DNA from: Hondaea fermentalgiana
Lineage: Eukaryota; Sar; Bigyra; Thraustochytrida; Thraustochytriidae
Direction: 5' to 3'
Length of the DNA: 58,200 nucleotides
Assembly: GCA_014084085.1 (NCBI GenBank)
Contig: NPFB01000030.1
Span: 325 to 58,524, forward strand
The stretch's first letter is position 1. Each line of letters opens with the position of its first letter. A program made the position numbers and the translations under genes. The notes under the pieces were generated by a model that saw only the letters and a list, made by a program, of their open reading frames with translations, did not search any database and was not told the origin of the DNA. Positions 29,513-39,544 of this stretch are shown piece after piece.

Positions 29513-30160
29513 CGCAGACTGGAGACACAGAGCGGGCGAGGCGACTAGTCCTCGCTAGCCAGCAGCTACCGTAGCGAGCGAGCCCAGAGCAAAGGCCAGG
29601 CAGCCGGCCGCCAGCACGGGCCACGAACGCAGCTCTCTCTCTCTCTCTCTCCCCCCGTGACCAAGCAGGCAGGCAGAGAGGCATCGATCGATCGATCGAT
29701 CGCCGTGACGAGACGAGACGAGACCAGCGAGGCGTGACGCCCGTGACGCCCAGCCCAGCCCGGCCGCCCCATCGAGCCCAGCCCGCCCCGCCCGGCCGGC
29801 CGCCCGCCAGCCAACCAGCCGGCCTCGCCTCGCCTCGCCTCGCCTCGCCTCGCGCGGAGCGGCGCAGCGCAGAGCAGCGCAGAGCAGACGGCGAGCGACG
29901 CACGAGGGCGGAGCAGAGAGGCACGGCCCGTGACGCACGCGGCCGCGGAGCGCAGTGCAGAGAGGGAGGGAGCAGAGGCTCACCGCGCACGCACAGGCAG
30001 CAGGCAGGCAGCAGGGGAGGGAGAGGAGGGAAGGAGGAAAGGAGCGGCGGAGAGCGCCGCGGAGGAGCGCCATATTGAAATCGCCGCGCACGCGCACGCG
30101 CACGCACCGCGGGAGAGCGCGGAGGCAGCGGCAGCGAGCGGCGGCGGGCCTCGAAGTCAC

Positions 30161-30604
30161 ATGGCGCCGGCGCGCGGCGAGGGTCCGGAGGACATCGTGG
30201 TGAGCGTGAGGATAGAGCAGCAGCACATCAGCCGTGACGACGACGGCGAGATGGCGCGCAAGACGTGGACCTCGCCGTACGAGGACGTGGTCGTGCCCAA
30301 AGACAACTGCTCCGTGGTCGGCGCAGTCAACCTGAACGGCCTCGTCCTCTTCGCCTTCATCCTCGTCTCCTTGAGCTGGGCGCTCGACGAAATCTGGGAT
30401 GCCTTCCACGCGCAAGACGCGCACGAAAACTTCCTCGGCGGCATCCTCGCGGCCAGCGGCGGCCACGCCTCGCTCGCCTTCCTTGCGAGGTGCGCACTCG
30501 CGGTCTGCGTCTTCTTTGTTGTCGCCATCTGGAGCACCAGCGCATACATCAAGTTCAAGTACCTGACGCCCCACGGCAAGGACAGGCCATGTCCAAACTG
30601 GTAA
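30161..30604 (+). CDS. Small two-pass membrane protein, unknown function
   Basis: 147 residues from an ATG at 30161. Residues 1-54 are hydrophilic. Residues about 56-75 (AVNLNGLVLFAFILVSLSWA) and 104-124 are two clear membrane segments separated by a short polar, acidic loop. The C-terminus is short and basic and ends in DRPCPNW. Codon use is GC-biased like that of the neighbouring real genes, which supports coding. The frame is open about 230 bp further upstream, but that part is Arg/Glu/Gly low complexity. I do not recognise the family. Confidence 0.7.
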   Translation: MAPARGEGPEDIVVSVRIEQQHISRDDDGEMARKTWTSPYEDVVVPKDNCSVVGAVNLNGLVLFAFILVSLSWALDEIWDAFHAQDAHENFLGGILAASGGHASLAFLARCALAVCVFFVVAIWSTSAYIKFKYLTPHGKDRPCPNW

Positions 30605-31406
30605 AGCGCGCTCTCTCGCTCCATTTCTTTCTTTCTGTTATCCATCTCTCGCTCGCTATCGTCTCGGCCAATGCGTAGCCCCTTGTTCGCCCCTCGCGCT
30701 CCTTTCAGGGCGGGACGGGACGGGACGGGACGGGGCGGGGCAAAAAAAAACCATTTGCCCCTAGGGCGGCCACGCGATCAATGAGGCCAACTCGGGAACG
30801 AGAGATGGATGATTCATTGAATCAATGAAGGAGAACGCATGACGAAAACAAATAAACACGCCCGCAACACGCCACAAAGAACCATGCGCAGAGAACAAAC
30901 TCGAAAAGACAGAGACAGGTTCTGCACGAAATAATCTAGAGTAGAGTAACCTTGGCCCACAAGAGACGAGGTCGCTTGTCGCGACCCCGTCCAGGCATAT
31001 CCTGCGCGCACGCGCTCGTGCTCCTGCAAGCATGGCTCCCCGATCAGTTGGTGATCATCCTTTTTGTCTTACAAGGAAAAACCATTCAATTCAAAGCTTT
31101 TGTCTTTTTTTTCTTCTTCTTCTTCGTTTTTCACATGAGTCAGGCCTTTGCGGCGGTCTCGAGTGTTCTCTGGACTTCAAAATAATTCACAATCACAACC
31201 GCAGAAAGAGAGAGAAATGCTTCCCTTTCGTGACAGCAACAAATTCTAACTCCCCTCACTCTAACTTTCCTGTTCCCCACACGATTACGTTTCCGCGTTT
31301 TTGTCCTGCGCGAGCAACACGAACTGGATACCTTGATCGACTGATACATGCTTCTTTCGTATTCCTGTCTCCCAAACGCTTTCACTATTTATATTTCATC
31401 ACAGAC
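30605..31406. other. Convergent spacer with a G-run cluster
   Basis: 802 bp between two stop codons, mostly AT-rich. It contains the G-rich cluster at 30708-30740. No gene is seen. Confidence 0.75.
30708..30740 (+). promoter_or_regulatory. Potential G-quadruplex in a 3' region
   Basis: Seven runs of three or four G separated by single C or AC loops, about 105 bp past the stop of the membrane-protein gene, followed at once by a run of A. Short loops favour a stable quadruplex in DNA or RNA. Confidence 0.7.
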
Positions 31407-34400
31407 TCAACATGGCTTGGGCCGAGTCGAATGCTCCATACTCGCATCCAACATCGCCTGAAGATGCAAAAGCCGAGGACTCTGACGCACCGTCGAAGGA
31501 GAACGTCCCTTGGGTGCCTCCGGGAAGCGGCGCCGCGCCTCAACGCTTCTCGAAGACGACCACGACGAGGTCGAAGACGTCGAAGACTCGAGGGAATGCA
31601 GCGACGCAGCCCCGCGAAGACCGCCTTTTCCCGGACTCGGCGCGCGCAAACCGTGCACCTTGAGTCCAAGCTTGCGTCTCGAACGACGCTTCTTGGAGCG
31701 ACGCTTCCGCGAACGCAAAGTCTTCTCAGCATGTTCTTCTCCACATCGTAAAAGTCCCGTCGTTGGGTCAATCATTTCAATCAAGGCTACCCCTTGACTA
31801 CAGTTGCCATTCGCTTGGGCATCCAATGAAACACCAATTGTTGTGCCGCAAACTTGTTGTTCACCAAGTGCCGCGCGGACGGCCGCAAGTTTGGCCTCCG
31901 TCTCTTGCAGGACCGCGGGGCCAAAAAGCTCGGGCGCACACGCGTTCTCGCCCGCATTGGGGACCACAGTCGCCGCGAGGTCCCTTGCAGCTGCAAGACG
32001 CTCCATCGCGTGAGCACGCGTCGAAACAAAGCCCCGCTTGCGCGCAGCTGCTGCCAAAAATTCGCGACCGAGCTCGGATCCCGCTCGCGAGAGAGCCATC
32101 GCAAGCTCATTTTCCATGGCAGCCAAGTCCAGTGAAGCAGGATCCAGTGGTGGCCCATCTCGTGCTTCAAAGTTCTCCTGGATCGACGCTAATCGTCGAG
32201 CAAAACGAATTGAGTTCCTCGTTGGTGTACTTTTCACTGCCGTCTCCGCATACAAGTCTGCGATGCGCGCAAGGTCAGTTTCTTCACGTGTCATCTCAAA
32301 GAGCTCCGAGGCAACACTTGCCGAACAATCTTGCAATAGATCGTACAACTCTTGACGTTGCCCAATTGAAACGCTGTCAAGTCCTACATTGTCGTCCTCC
32401 TGATTGCCTTTTGCATCTTGTCCCATTAAAGCATGGTCTTTTGCGTCTTGCATGAGCTCGCGCAATTCCAGCCGAAGCGCGTTGTACCGGGAAGGGAGTG
32501 CGTCTTGTGCGGCAATGCGTACGACTTCGTTCTTTTCACCAATCAGTAGATCCCCCAGGCCACGGTCGAGCACCGTCAAGGCGAAGACCGGGTCGCCGTG
32601 CAGGTCCAACATACGGACCAACTTCTTGTGCTCGTCCCAAACTTTGAGTTTGCCATCCTCTCCCACAGTAACAAGCAGACGCAGAGGATCAATGAATAGA
32701 GCCGTCGTGACACGCCCCTCGTGGGCATGGTCCTGCGAGACGAAAGGGAGCAGAGCCGCCTCGGTCAAATCCACAAAGACGGACTCCCCCGAGTCAAGAC
32801 CAAGGAACGCTAGCGGCTGCTCCACGCTTGCCGCCACGCACGAGACAGGCGCCCATGCCAGCAAACTCACCACGTCAAGGAGCTCCTCGCGAAGATTGCC
32901 GCCACAGTCACCAAGGCCTTCTTCATTCTTCCGGACAATACTCCAAATGCAAACTGCACCCTCGTCAGCATCAGCACCCACGGAAATGAGCAAGTCAGTC
33001 GAAGTTGACCCGCCATATCTAACACCCTTGCCACCATCCATATGGCGCGGTATCCAGAGAAGATGGCGGACGGGAGCCTCGTGGGCGTGCTCAATGCGAT
33101 GCACCAATTCGCCTCCAGCACGAAGGTCCCAAAAGAAAATGGACCCGCGCGTTGAGCCCCCAATCAAATATAGAGGACTCAGCGCGATGACGCGAATTTC
33201 ATCCTTGTGCGGCTTGATGTGCTGCCAAAGCGCAACAAGCCGCGCGGGGTCTTGCGATGCGTCGTACACGAGTATCTTGCTCGACGTCAACAACACAAAC
33301 AGTTGCTGCTGTGCTGCGTCCAAAACGACCTGCTCCACAGCATCCTGCTTGCTGTTCGGGACAACGCGACAACATGACTCCCCCGTTCCTTCATCGACGA
33401 GGCGAATGCTGCCGTCTGCAGTGTGCACGAGGACCTGACCGAGCTCAGTCACGGAGCGCAGCGATTGCACGGGGGCCCGCTCCGGCGCAAAGGGCACAGT
33501 CATGTGCTGCAACTTCCACAGTTCCATCTTGCAGCCAATCGTCACGACGAGATGTTGATTGGCCAGCACCTCGAGACTCGAAACGCCCTCGCCATGACCT
33601 ACATTGAGTCTATATCGTTCCTGCAGTCGCTCCAGACCGATCACGGAAATCGTGCCGTCCATGGAACTCGTCACTAAAAGACCCGTCTCATGTGGGGTGG
33701 GATGGCGACATAGGGCCGTAATGGCCTTGGAGTGACCACGAAAGGTATGCACAAGGGCATCATCCCGAGCGTCAGACCACACGCAAATCTCACCGCCCGC
33801 GCTTCCCGTCACGAGATAGTGACTCGACTCATAGGAGATACAGCACGTGACGGGCTGCTTGTGCAAATCGCGCAATACGCGCTTCTTGGCTCCCGTCAAG
33901 AGATCATAAACGCTCACGCTCTCATCGTGCAAGACGTAAATTCGTCGCAAGGCCTCGTCGATCTCCATCTTGCGCGCCCACGCAGAGTCCTCGAGAACGG
34001 CCCGAGCGTGGAGATCGTGAACAGTCACCGACTTCCACAACTTGCTCTGCGCGTCCCAGACCTCTGTCTTGCGCTCTTTCCATTGCCAAATGGTCACGCC
34101 GTCGACTCCAGCGCTCACGAGCTCCTGGGTGGAGGCGAGGAACCTGAGCTCATACACTGCGCGTTGATTGAGCGCAATGGACGCAATGTACTCGAGCGTG
34201 TGAAGCTCGTACAGCTTGAAGGCGAGATCGGCAGCGGCAGCGACCACGACGCCCTTTTCCGGAACGAGAAGCACTGCGCTTAGGAACTCTGACTTTCCGC
34301 CGGGAAAGACGAGTCGTCTGCTTTCCTGCGCTCCGCGCCAGAGTCGAAGCGAACGAGGATCCAATGCTGCGATCATCGTGTCCTCCACGCTTGCATCGAT

Positions 34401-34646
34401 ATGTATGTTCCTATCATGTGAACTTGTGCCGTGCGATCGCAGATTATGATGCTGTTGCGATCCTGCTGCACGCCCTGGCGCGAGCGACTTTGCGTGCAAT
34501 GCAGCCGCCGAAATAAGGCTCCCGGAGGCGCTTTTAATTTTGTGCATGTGCTCCATGCTTGCAGCATACTGAAACCCATAGTTTTTCTCCACATTGACGG
34601 TCTTGCTGCGCGCCGCAACGAGTTCGACGGGCGCGCTGATGCTCAT
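31407..34646 (-). CDS. WD40-repeat protein
   Basis: 1079 residues from the first ATG in the frame (34646); five upstream codons are open but begin with TTG. Residues about 75-770 are WD40 blades, with typical closings such as GVTIWQWKE, GGEICVWSD, GSIFFWDLR, GAVCIWSI and GKLKVWDEH, enough for two propellers. The C-terminal 300 residues are helical, then basic and Ser-rich (KRRSKKRRSRRK, then a poly-Ser/Thr patch). Tandem propellers plus a helical tail occur in trafficking, ciliary and signalling scaffolds. The sequence does not tell which. It is head-to-head with the GT31-like gene, 560 bp between starts. Confidence 0.85.
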   Translation of the reverse strand: MSISAPVELVAARSKTVNVEKNYGFQYAASMEHMHKIKSASGSLISAAALHAKSLAPGRAAGSQQHHNLRSHGTSSHDRNIHIDASVEDTMIAALDPRSLRLWRGAQESRRLVFPGGKSEFLSAVLLVPEKGVVVAAAADLAFKLYELHTLEYIASIALNQRAVYELRFLASTQELVSAGVDGVTIWQWKERKTEVWDAQSKLWKSVTVHDLHARAVLEDSAWARKMEIDEALRRIYVLHDESVSVYDLLTGAKKRVLRDLHKQPVTCCISYESSHYLVTGSAGGEICVWSDARDDALVHTFRGHSKAITALCRHPTPHETGLLVTSSMDGTISVIGLERLQERYRLNVGHGEGVSSLEVLANQHLVVTIGCKMELWKLQHMTVPFAPERAPVQSLRSVTELGQVLVHTADGSIRLVDEGTGESCCRVVPNSKQDAVEQVVLDAAQQQLFVLLTSSKILVYDASQDPARLVALWQHIKPHKDEIRVIALSPLYLIGGSTRGSIFFWDLRAGGELVHRIEHAHEAPVRHLLWIPRHMDGGKGVRYGGSTSTDLLISVGADADEGAVCIWSIVRKNEEGLGDCGGNLREELLDVVSLLAWAPVSCVAASVEQPLAFLGLDSGESVFVDLTEAALLPFVSQDHAHEGRVTTALFIDPLRLLVTVGEDGKLKVWDEHKKLVRMLDLHGDPVFALTVLDRGLGDLLIGEKNEVVRIAAQDALPSRYNALRLELRELMQDAKDHALMGQDAKGNQEDDNVGLDSVSIGQRQELYDLLQDCSASVASELFEMTREETDLARIADLYAETAVKSTPTRNSIRFARRLASIQENFEARDGPPLDPASLDLAAMENELAMALSRAGSELGREFLAAAARKRGFVSTRAHAMERLAAARDLAATVVPNAGENACAPELFGPAVLQETEAKLAAVRAALGEQQVCGTTIGVSLDAQANGNCSQGVALIEMIDPTTGLLRCGEEHAEKTLRSRKRRSKKRRSRRKLGLKVHGLRAPSPGKGGLRGAASLHSLESSTSSTSSWSSSRSVEARRRFPEAPKGRSPSTVRQSPRLLHLQAMLDASMEHSTRPKPC

Positions 34647-35206
34647 GCTTTGGCAGAACAAAATTCGTGCACAAGTCTCGCGTGTCGTGCACCGATTTGC
34701 GCCAGGGCTGCGATTTCATGAGGGACCGAGCCGCTGCGATACGGGTTTTGCTTTGATTCGCATACAAAGCAGCGCTCTTCTAACTACTTACTTGTGCAGT
34801 TACTGTTAGTACGACAAATAAAAAAGCTATAGGTTACTCACAATCGCAACTTGCAGTTGGTTCAAGTTGTTGCCCAGTGAGTGATAGATAGGCAGGCCTA
34901 CCCAAAGAAAAAAAAACACGTTGTGAACGGATCATCGGAAAATGGGTTGTGCAGATTCTCAGCAACGGGCCCTCGCAAAACAGCAAAACTTGCCGAGAGA
35001 AAGCAGCGCCGCTGCTTTTCGATAGCCGAGCGACCGGCCGGCTGGCCGGCCAATCAGCCGGCACGTTAGCCGAGCCAAGTATCAGCGCTGCTGGCCGCTC
35101 CGCCGTTCCTTGTTCCTGCATAAAAAGAAACAAACAAGGAAGAGAGGCAGATAAACCAACGGGCTCATCACCGAGGACGAGAGAAAAAATAGACCCTACG
35201 GCCACG
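34647..35206. promoter_or_regulatory. Divergent promoter region, WD40 gene / glycosyltransferase gene
   Basis: 560 bp shared by two divergent genes. A canonical CCAAT box lies at 35050-35054 in the context GGCCAATCAG, flanked by GGCCGGC palindromes at 35034-35063, about 150 bp upstream of the glycosyltransferase start. Confidence 0.5.
35050..35054 (+). promoter_or_regulatory. CCAAT box
   Basis: The context GGCCAATCAG fits the NF-Y consensus, at a normal distance upstream of the ATG at 35207. Function is inferred from the consensus and position only. Confidence 0.4.
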
Positions 35207-36484
35207 ATGCGACTTCCTCCTCGCGCGCCCGTCAAGGGTTCTCAGCTCATCGCGTGCGCACTCGGAAGTGCCTTGCTGATCGTTCTTGTGGTGCTATGGA
35301 AGACCAACGAAACGTTTTTGTCGCGCGAAAGACAACAAGAGTACTTGCGAAATCGCGAGGTCGCTCCGTTTGCCGTCCCGGGGCACAGTCCTCAAGATCA
35401 ATCCACGGCGCTATCCACGGAGAAAAACACTGGCATCATTGTGCGTGATGCTGACTCGTATGCTCAAGCCGCAGGACGAAGAGACCGCGTGTATTGTATG
35501 GTTCCAACCATGTACAAGCGGAGCCGCTTGCTCATGTGGGACGCCATTCTCAAGTCGTGGGGCCCACGATGTGACGTGATTAAATTCTTCGTGGACCCAG
35601 CAGCGCCAGGCGAAGCCTCGATCCCGCCCAAGTATCGAGCCACGGGAAGCAACGTTGAAGCCGAGATTGTTGTGGTGCCGATGAAGCGTCGCATGAACGG
35701 CAAGGGTCTCTGTCAAGATGGCCTTCCTTGCAGACACATTTGGGAAAAGGTGTGGCGCAGCTGGGTGCACGTGTACATGAACGATTTGACATCAGCGGAA
35801 TGGTTTGTCAAAGTCGATGATGACACGTACATGGTGCCAAGCAATCTTCGTCGCTACGTGCGAAAGCGAGAGTGGGCGCATCACGATCCGCATTATTTCG
35901 GCTTTGTTGTAAATATCGACAGGCCGCCATACCGACTCATTTCCGGCGTGTGCACAGCCATGAGTCGAGAAACGGTGGCACGCCTCGGTGCACGCCTGTT
36001 GCACTTGCGTGCAGAGTATGGTCCGCGCAGCAATTTCCCAAATTCGCACGGCGCCTGTGTTGACCGTGACGGAGCCACCGAGGAGCGTGTGACGAGCAAA
36101 TGTCTCGAGGAGATGGGCATTTACGCCGAGGATACTCTCGAGGAAGGCTTTCGCGAGCATGTGGTACCACTGGGTATCCCGTTTTCGCTGACATACTATC
36201 GCAAGGCGAATTCTACGAGCTGGTATTGGGCTGGCAAGACGCGCACGAGGGGAACAATGCGAGACTGCTGCTCCGTGCACGCCTGGGGCATCCATGGGTA
36301 CAAGCAACCTTCTCGAATGCTCGAGATGGAGTCGTACATGACGGAATTGTCCCGAGACGCACTCCGACACAAGCGCGACATCAATCGCCCCGGGAGCGAC
36401 GACTATGAGCATTTCGACTACATTTTGCGGCTCCGCGAGGGCATTGCGGATGACTTTCTGAGCTATCCGCCAGTGATTGTTTGA
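35207..36484 (+). CDS. GT31-type glycosyltransferase (core-1 beta-1,3-galactosyltransferase-like)
   Basis: 425 residues. The short cytoplasmic N-terminus is followed by a single membrane anchor at about residues 12-31, giving type II topology expected of a Golgi enzyme. The catalytic domain starts near residue 93 with RVYCMVPTMYKRSRLLMWDAILKSW, continues with WFVKVDDDTYMV (metal-binding DDD at 204-206), then YFGF and LISGVCTAMSRETV, the order seen in C1GALT1-like GT31 enzymes, which add beta-1,3-linked galactose to O-GalNAc. Many Cys residues fit a lumenal fold. The ATG at 35207 lies just before the anchor. Sugar and acceptor are unproven; a fringe-like or other beta-1,3-glycosyltransferase is the main alternative. 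Confidence 0.85.
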   Translation: MRLPPRAPVKGSQLIACALGSALLIVLVVLWKTNETFLSRERQQEYLRNREVAPFAVPGHSPQDQSTALSTEKNTGIIVRDADSYAQAAGRRDRVYCMVPTMYKRSRLLMWDAILKSWGPRCDVIKFFVDPAAPGEASIPPKYRATGSNVEAEIVVVPMKRRMNGKGLCQDGLPCRHIWEKVWRSWVHVYMNDLTSAEWFVKVDDDTYMVPSNLRRYVRKREWAHHDPHYFGFVVNIDRPPYRLISGVCTAMSRETVARLGARLLHLRAEYGPRSNFPNSHGACVDRDGATEERVTSKCLEEMGIYAEDTLEEGFREHVVPLGIPFSLTYYRKANSTSWYWAGKTRTRGTMRDCCSVHAWGIHGYKQPSRMLEMESYMTELSRDALRHKRDINRPGSDDYEHFDYILRLREGIADDFLSYPPVIV

Positions 36485-36687
36485 AAGCGAGAAAGGTGGA
36501 GCAAGTAGGATGCGTACAATGTTGTATGCATGCATGGATTGCAGGCGCAAGATGACGATGCAACGCCTGTTCTTTTTTTCTTTCTTGATCTTTTCCCTAT
36601 TCTCCCTCTCTCTCTCCGTACTTGGGTTCTTTCTGTTGCAAACAAAGGATGGAAAATGGACGCCCAGAGATGATGTAATGTAATTGA

Positions 36688-36693
36688 AATAAA
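36688..36693 (+). terminator. AATAAA polyadenylation-type signal
   Basis: AATAAA about 200 bp after the glycosyltransferase stop and 15 bp before the stop codon of the opposite-strand PEX11-like gene. If used, the two 3' ends overlap. Identification rests on the hexamer only. Confidence 0.4.
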
Positions 36694-36707
36694 AAACAAG
36701 GAACAGA

Positions 36708-37723
36708 TTAGGCCTCCTTTTTCTCGGGCGCCGGGGCAGCGCGGATCCACTTGACGAGAAAGGGTGCAATGCCGCCCCAAATGCCCACAAGGGTGATGAC
36801 GCGGTCGTGCACAATGGGCTCGGCGCGCGAGTACTGGAGGGCGAGAATGAGGTCGCCAACGGCGGCCGACGCCGTCAGGTTGGTGAGGAAGCGCTCCTTC
36901 TCGAGCTCTGCGACCTTGGCCTTCTGCTCGCCGCTCTCCATCTTGGCGTCCTTGGTCTCGTTGATCTGCTTGAGCAGGTCGGCCGAGGCCTTGAAGGTGC
37001 GGTACACGCTGGCAACGCAATATACGGCGAATGCCCGAAGCGACCACATGCTCCACAATGGGGAGTTGATGGGGATCATGTTGGGCTCCAGAATGCTGAG
37101 GAGCCAGACGTGCTCCACGGGGTAGTAGAACACCATGGACCACTCCATGATCTTGCTCGCCAGGTCCTTGGGCGAGGACTGCAGGAGACCCTGGATGACA
37201 AGGGGCAGTCCGAACATGCGGTTGAAGAAGCGCGTCACGGTGATCTTCATGTAGTAGTCCGAGAGGAACTGCGCCAGAGGCGTGGGCTTGCCACCGTTCA
37301 TCACGGTCAGGACATCTGCGACGCCCAGACCTGTGTAGCTCACGATGCGGAACAGGTTGTCCAGAGCAAAGCTGTTGCGTTGCGTAGCGTTGCGCGTTGT
37401 GTGCGTCAGCCCTTTTCGTCTCTTCTTCTTCTTCTCCTTCTTCTTCGGCCACCTCGCGCGTCCCATTCCCGCTCTACGCAGCTCGACTCAGCTCTGCTCC
37501 GCCATGGCCCCATAGCGAGCATTTACTCCCCCGGCTCGCACGCTCGCACGAGGCGCTCGTTCGCTCCCCTCTCGCGGCCTCCTCATGACGGCCTCCGTTC
37601 CTGCCTGCACCCTGCCGTGCAAGCAATTTCCGCCCTTTCCCGCCTCGTCATCGCCACTTACATGTTCATGCTCAGCATGTTGAAGCGCCCGAGCTTCTCC
37701 ATCGTCGCCGGTGACACCTGCAT
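36708..37723 (-). CDS. PEX11: PEX11-like peroxisomal membrane protein, two exons
   Basis: Exons 37662-37723 and 36708-37371 join (intron 290 bp) to give 241 residues starting MQVSPATMEKLGRFNM. PEX11 proteins shape and elongate peroxisome membranes before division. Family marks: the N-terminal amphipathic part leading into FALDNLFRIVSYTG, the middle segment ITVTRFFNRMFGLPLVIQGL, the aromatic segment FYYPVEHVWLLS, a charged linker (KQINETKDAKMESG) and a C-terminal hydrophobic segment (VITLVGIWGGIAPFLVKWI) followed by a short basic/acidic tail. Without splicing, the frame would start with an unlikely Lys-rich stretch; the spliced form restores a family-like N-terminus. The 3' end is only 223 bp from the convergent glycosyltransferase stop. 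Confidence 0.85.
37372..37661 (-). other. Spliceosomal intron of the PEX11-like gene
   Basis: Donor GTAAGT, acceptor CAACAG on the minus strand, 290 bp, phase 2. Confidence 0.8.
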
Positions 37724-38592
37724 CGCTGCCGCTGCCGCTGCCGCTGCTGCTCTGCTCCGCTCTGCTCTGCTCCGCTCCGCGCCGCGCCGCGCCGCTCTCG
37801 CTCTGGGCTGCGCTGGGCGGAGGCGCGGGTCAAGAAGACCAGAGCGCGCGTGACGGGGCGGAGCGGAGGCGCGGCGTGCCTCGCGCGCAAGCCTTTCTTG
37901 ATCTTCCCTTCTCGTTCTTTCCTTCCTCATTTCCCTTGTCCTTGCACATCATCGCGCCTGGGCTTGCTTGCTGGCTTGCTCGCGTGCGTGCTTGCTCACG
38001 CCGCGCTCGCTCGCGCTGCACCCGGACGCCCACCCACGTCGGTCGACGGGTCGGTCGACGCGCGAGTCGAGCGAAGACGAGAATGAGCCATGGGTCAGGT
38101 CGACGCGGAAAGATGCGGTGACGCAGACCTATGGATGAGTGAACGGATGAATGTATGACCGAATGAATGTGAATGTACGCGTCCCTCTCCTCGCAACTTG
38201 CGACCCGGCCGAGGCAGGCAGCTAGCCGCAGGCTTCGAGGGGCCGAGGCAGGCCGGCGCAGACACACACGGGCTCCGCGCACGCAGCTCTCGCTCTCGAT
38301 CAGAGGCGCTGGGACGCTGAATGGCGCCGGGGCCGCGCGATGCGACCCTCGAAAACCACGCGACGGAGCCCAGGCCGAGCCGGCGTGCGCAGCGTGCCTG
38401 CGCGAGCGGGAGCGAGGCCGCGGGTTCGGCGCGCGGGGCCGCCCGCGACGACCGAAACGGCGACGGGAAAGCGAAGGACGTGGACGGGGTCACGAAGGTG
38501 AACGGTTGATTGAAGAAGACCTCAAGGAGGACGCCTCGAAGACCATGCCCGCGACGGCAACAGCGACGACGGCTCGCACAGCAGCGAGAGCC

Positions 38593-38684
38593 GCCTTGAG
38601 CTTGCCTTGAGCTTGACTCGAGCTTGCCTCGAGGCTTGCCTTGAGCTTGCCTTGAGCTTGCCTTGAGCTTGCCTTGCGCTTGCC
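38593..38684. repeat. 12-bp tandem repeat (CTTGAGCTTGCC)
   Basis: About seven imperfect copies of CTTGAGCTTGCC, some varied to ACTCGAGCTTGC or CTTGCGCTTGCC. Non-coding. Confidence 0.85.
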
Positions 38685-39294
38685 TCTTCCCCTCTCCCTC
38701 TCCGTCCCCCTCTCGACCTGAACGAACTCACCTCAACTCTGTCCTGGCGCAAGAGTTCTTGGTTTGGCGTGGAGGGGCGTAGCGTAGCGAGGTAGGTGTT
38801 GCGCAGCTTGGCTTGGCTCGCCTTGGCTCGCCTTGGCTCGCCTTGGCTTCAACGCTCTGGCCGCTTGCCGGCTAGGAGTACAGGCCTTGCGAGAGCGACG
38901 TCCGGACACCACGGCCGGCTAAGATAGCTAGCGAGCTAGCTTGCTTGACAGCGATGGCCGGGACCAGGCGGACAGTGCCAGACATCATCTATCTGCATGG
39001 CCCCCTCGAGATGACGTTCGGGATGGAACGGCCAGCGGGCCTATGGAAAAGAAACGGAATGGAGGAGAGGATCTGTGTATCGAATGAACGCAATCGAAAG
39101 AAGTGACGCAAAAGCTACAAAACAAAACGACTCGCGATCAAAAAGGAAGCCAAAATGCAAGCAAAACGCACTGCAGACCTTGACTCGCTGCGAGCATCGG
39201 TGGTGCCATGGCCTTTTCGATATCCTGGTCGGGCGCAGCTGCGGCTCACTTGGCCTGGTGAGCTCAGTCCACGAATTAGTGAACCCCAACCAAA

Positions 39295-39544
39295 ACGGTG
39301 GTCCATGGCGCGCGCGCGCGCGCGAGAGAGAGAGAGAATTCTTTTTTAGGAGCGCAGAGAGAAATGTGAGAGAGAGACGTTTCGGCCTCGCAAACGCAGC
39401 TCAACATTTAGGAATGATTTATTGCACGGTGGCGAGGTGCAATCCATGAAGTAAGCCAACGCCACAGACAGCTGCCAGACGCAAAACGGGCGTCAATCTC
39501 TCTCCCTCTCTCTCTCTCGCGCGCGCGCGCGCCCCTTCCACCGT
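39295..39544. repeat. MITE-like element with about 40-bp terminal inverted repeats
   Basis: The left arm 39295-39338 reads ACGGTGG, then a short spacer, then a GC dinucleotide run, then an AG run. The right arm 39506-39544, read on the other strand, has the same order: ACGGTGG, short spacer, GC run, AG run. The arms match closely apart from about a 2-bp indel in the spacer. The interior is about 165 bp and non-coding. No clear target-site duplication is seen. The chance that two simple repeats alone explain it is reduced by the shared ACGGTGG ends. Confidence 0.5.

Larger units (their letters stand above)
26995..30160. other. Divergent 3.1-kb spacer with assembly gap, no supported gene
   Basis: Between the HMG-box gene and the 147-residue membrane protein gene. 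It holds the N gap, (CAAG)n, GC-rich CGCGCC/CTCGC repeats at 27840-27960, GGCAGGCAGGCA tracts near 28860-28875 and 29035-29055, a doubled 15-bp unit GAGGAGGCGTCCATC near 29309-29338, polypurine DNA at 29396-29512, (CT)9 at 29634-29651, (GATC)n at 29684-29702 and CTCGC repeats at 29824-29853. Long frames on both strands (for example 29160-30107 minus) are low-complexity and unconvincing. Confidence 0.75.

Noticed and set aside
29160..30107. Long minus-strand open frame (315 codons) in the divergent spacer
   Set aside because: The product is Arg/Ser/Leu/Ala low complexity, overlaps other open frames on both strands and has no domain. Open frames like this are expected in GC-rich repeat DNA.
31412..31797. 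Short plus-strand frames opposite the C-terminus of the WD40 gene
   Set aside because: They mirror the basic and Ser-rich tail codons of the minus-strand gene and have no independent features.
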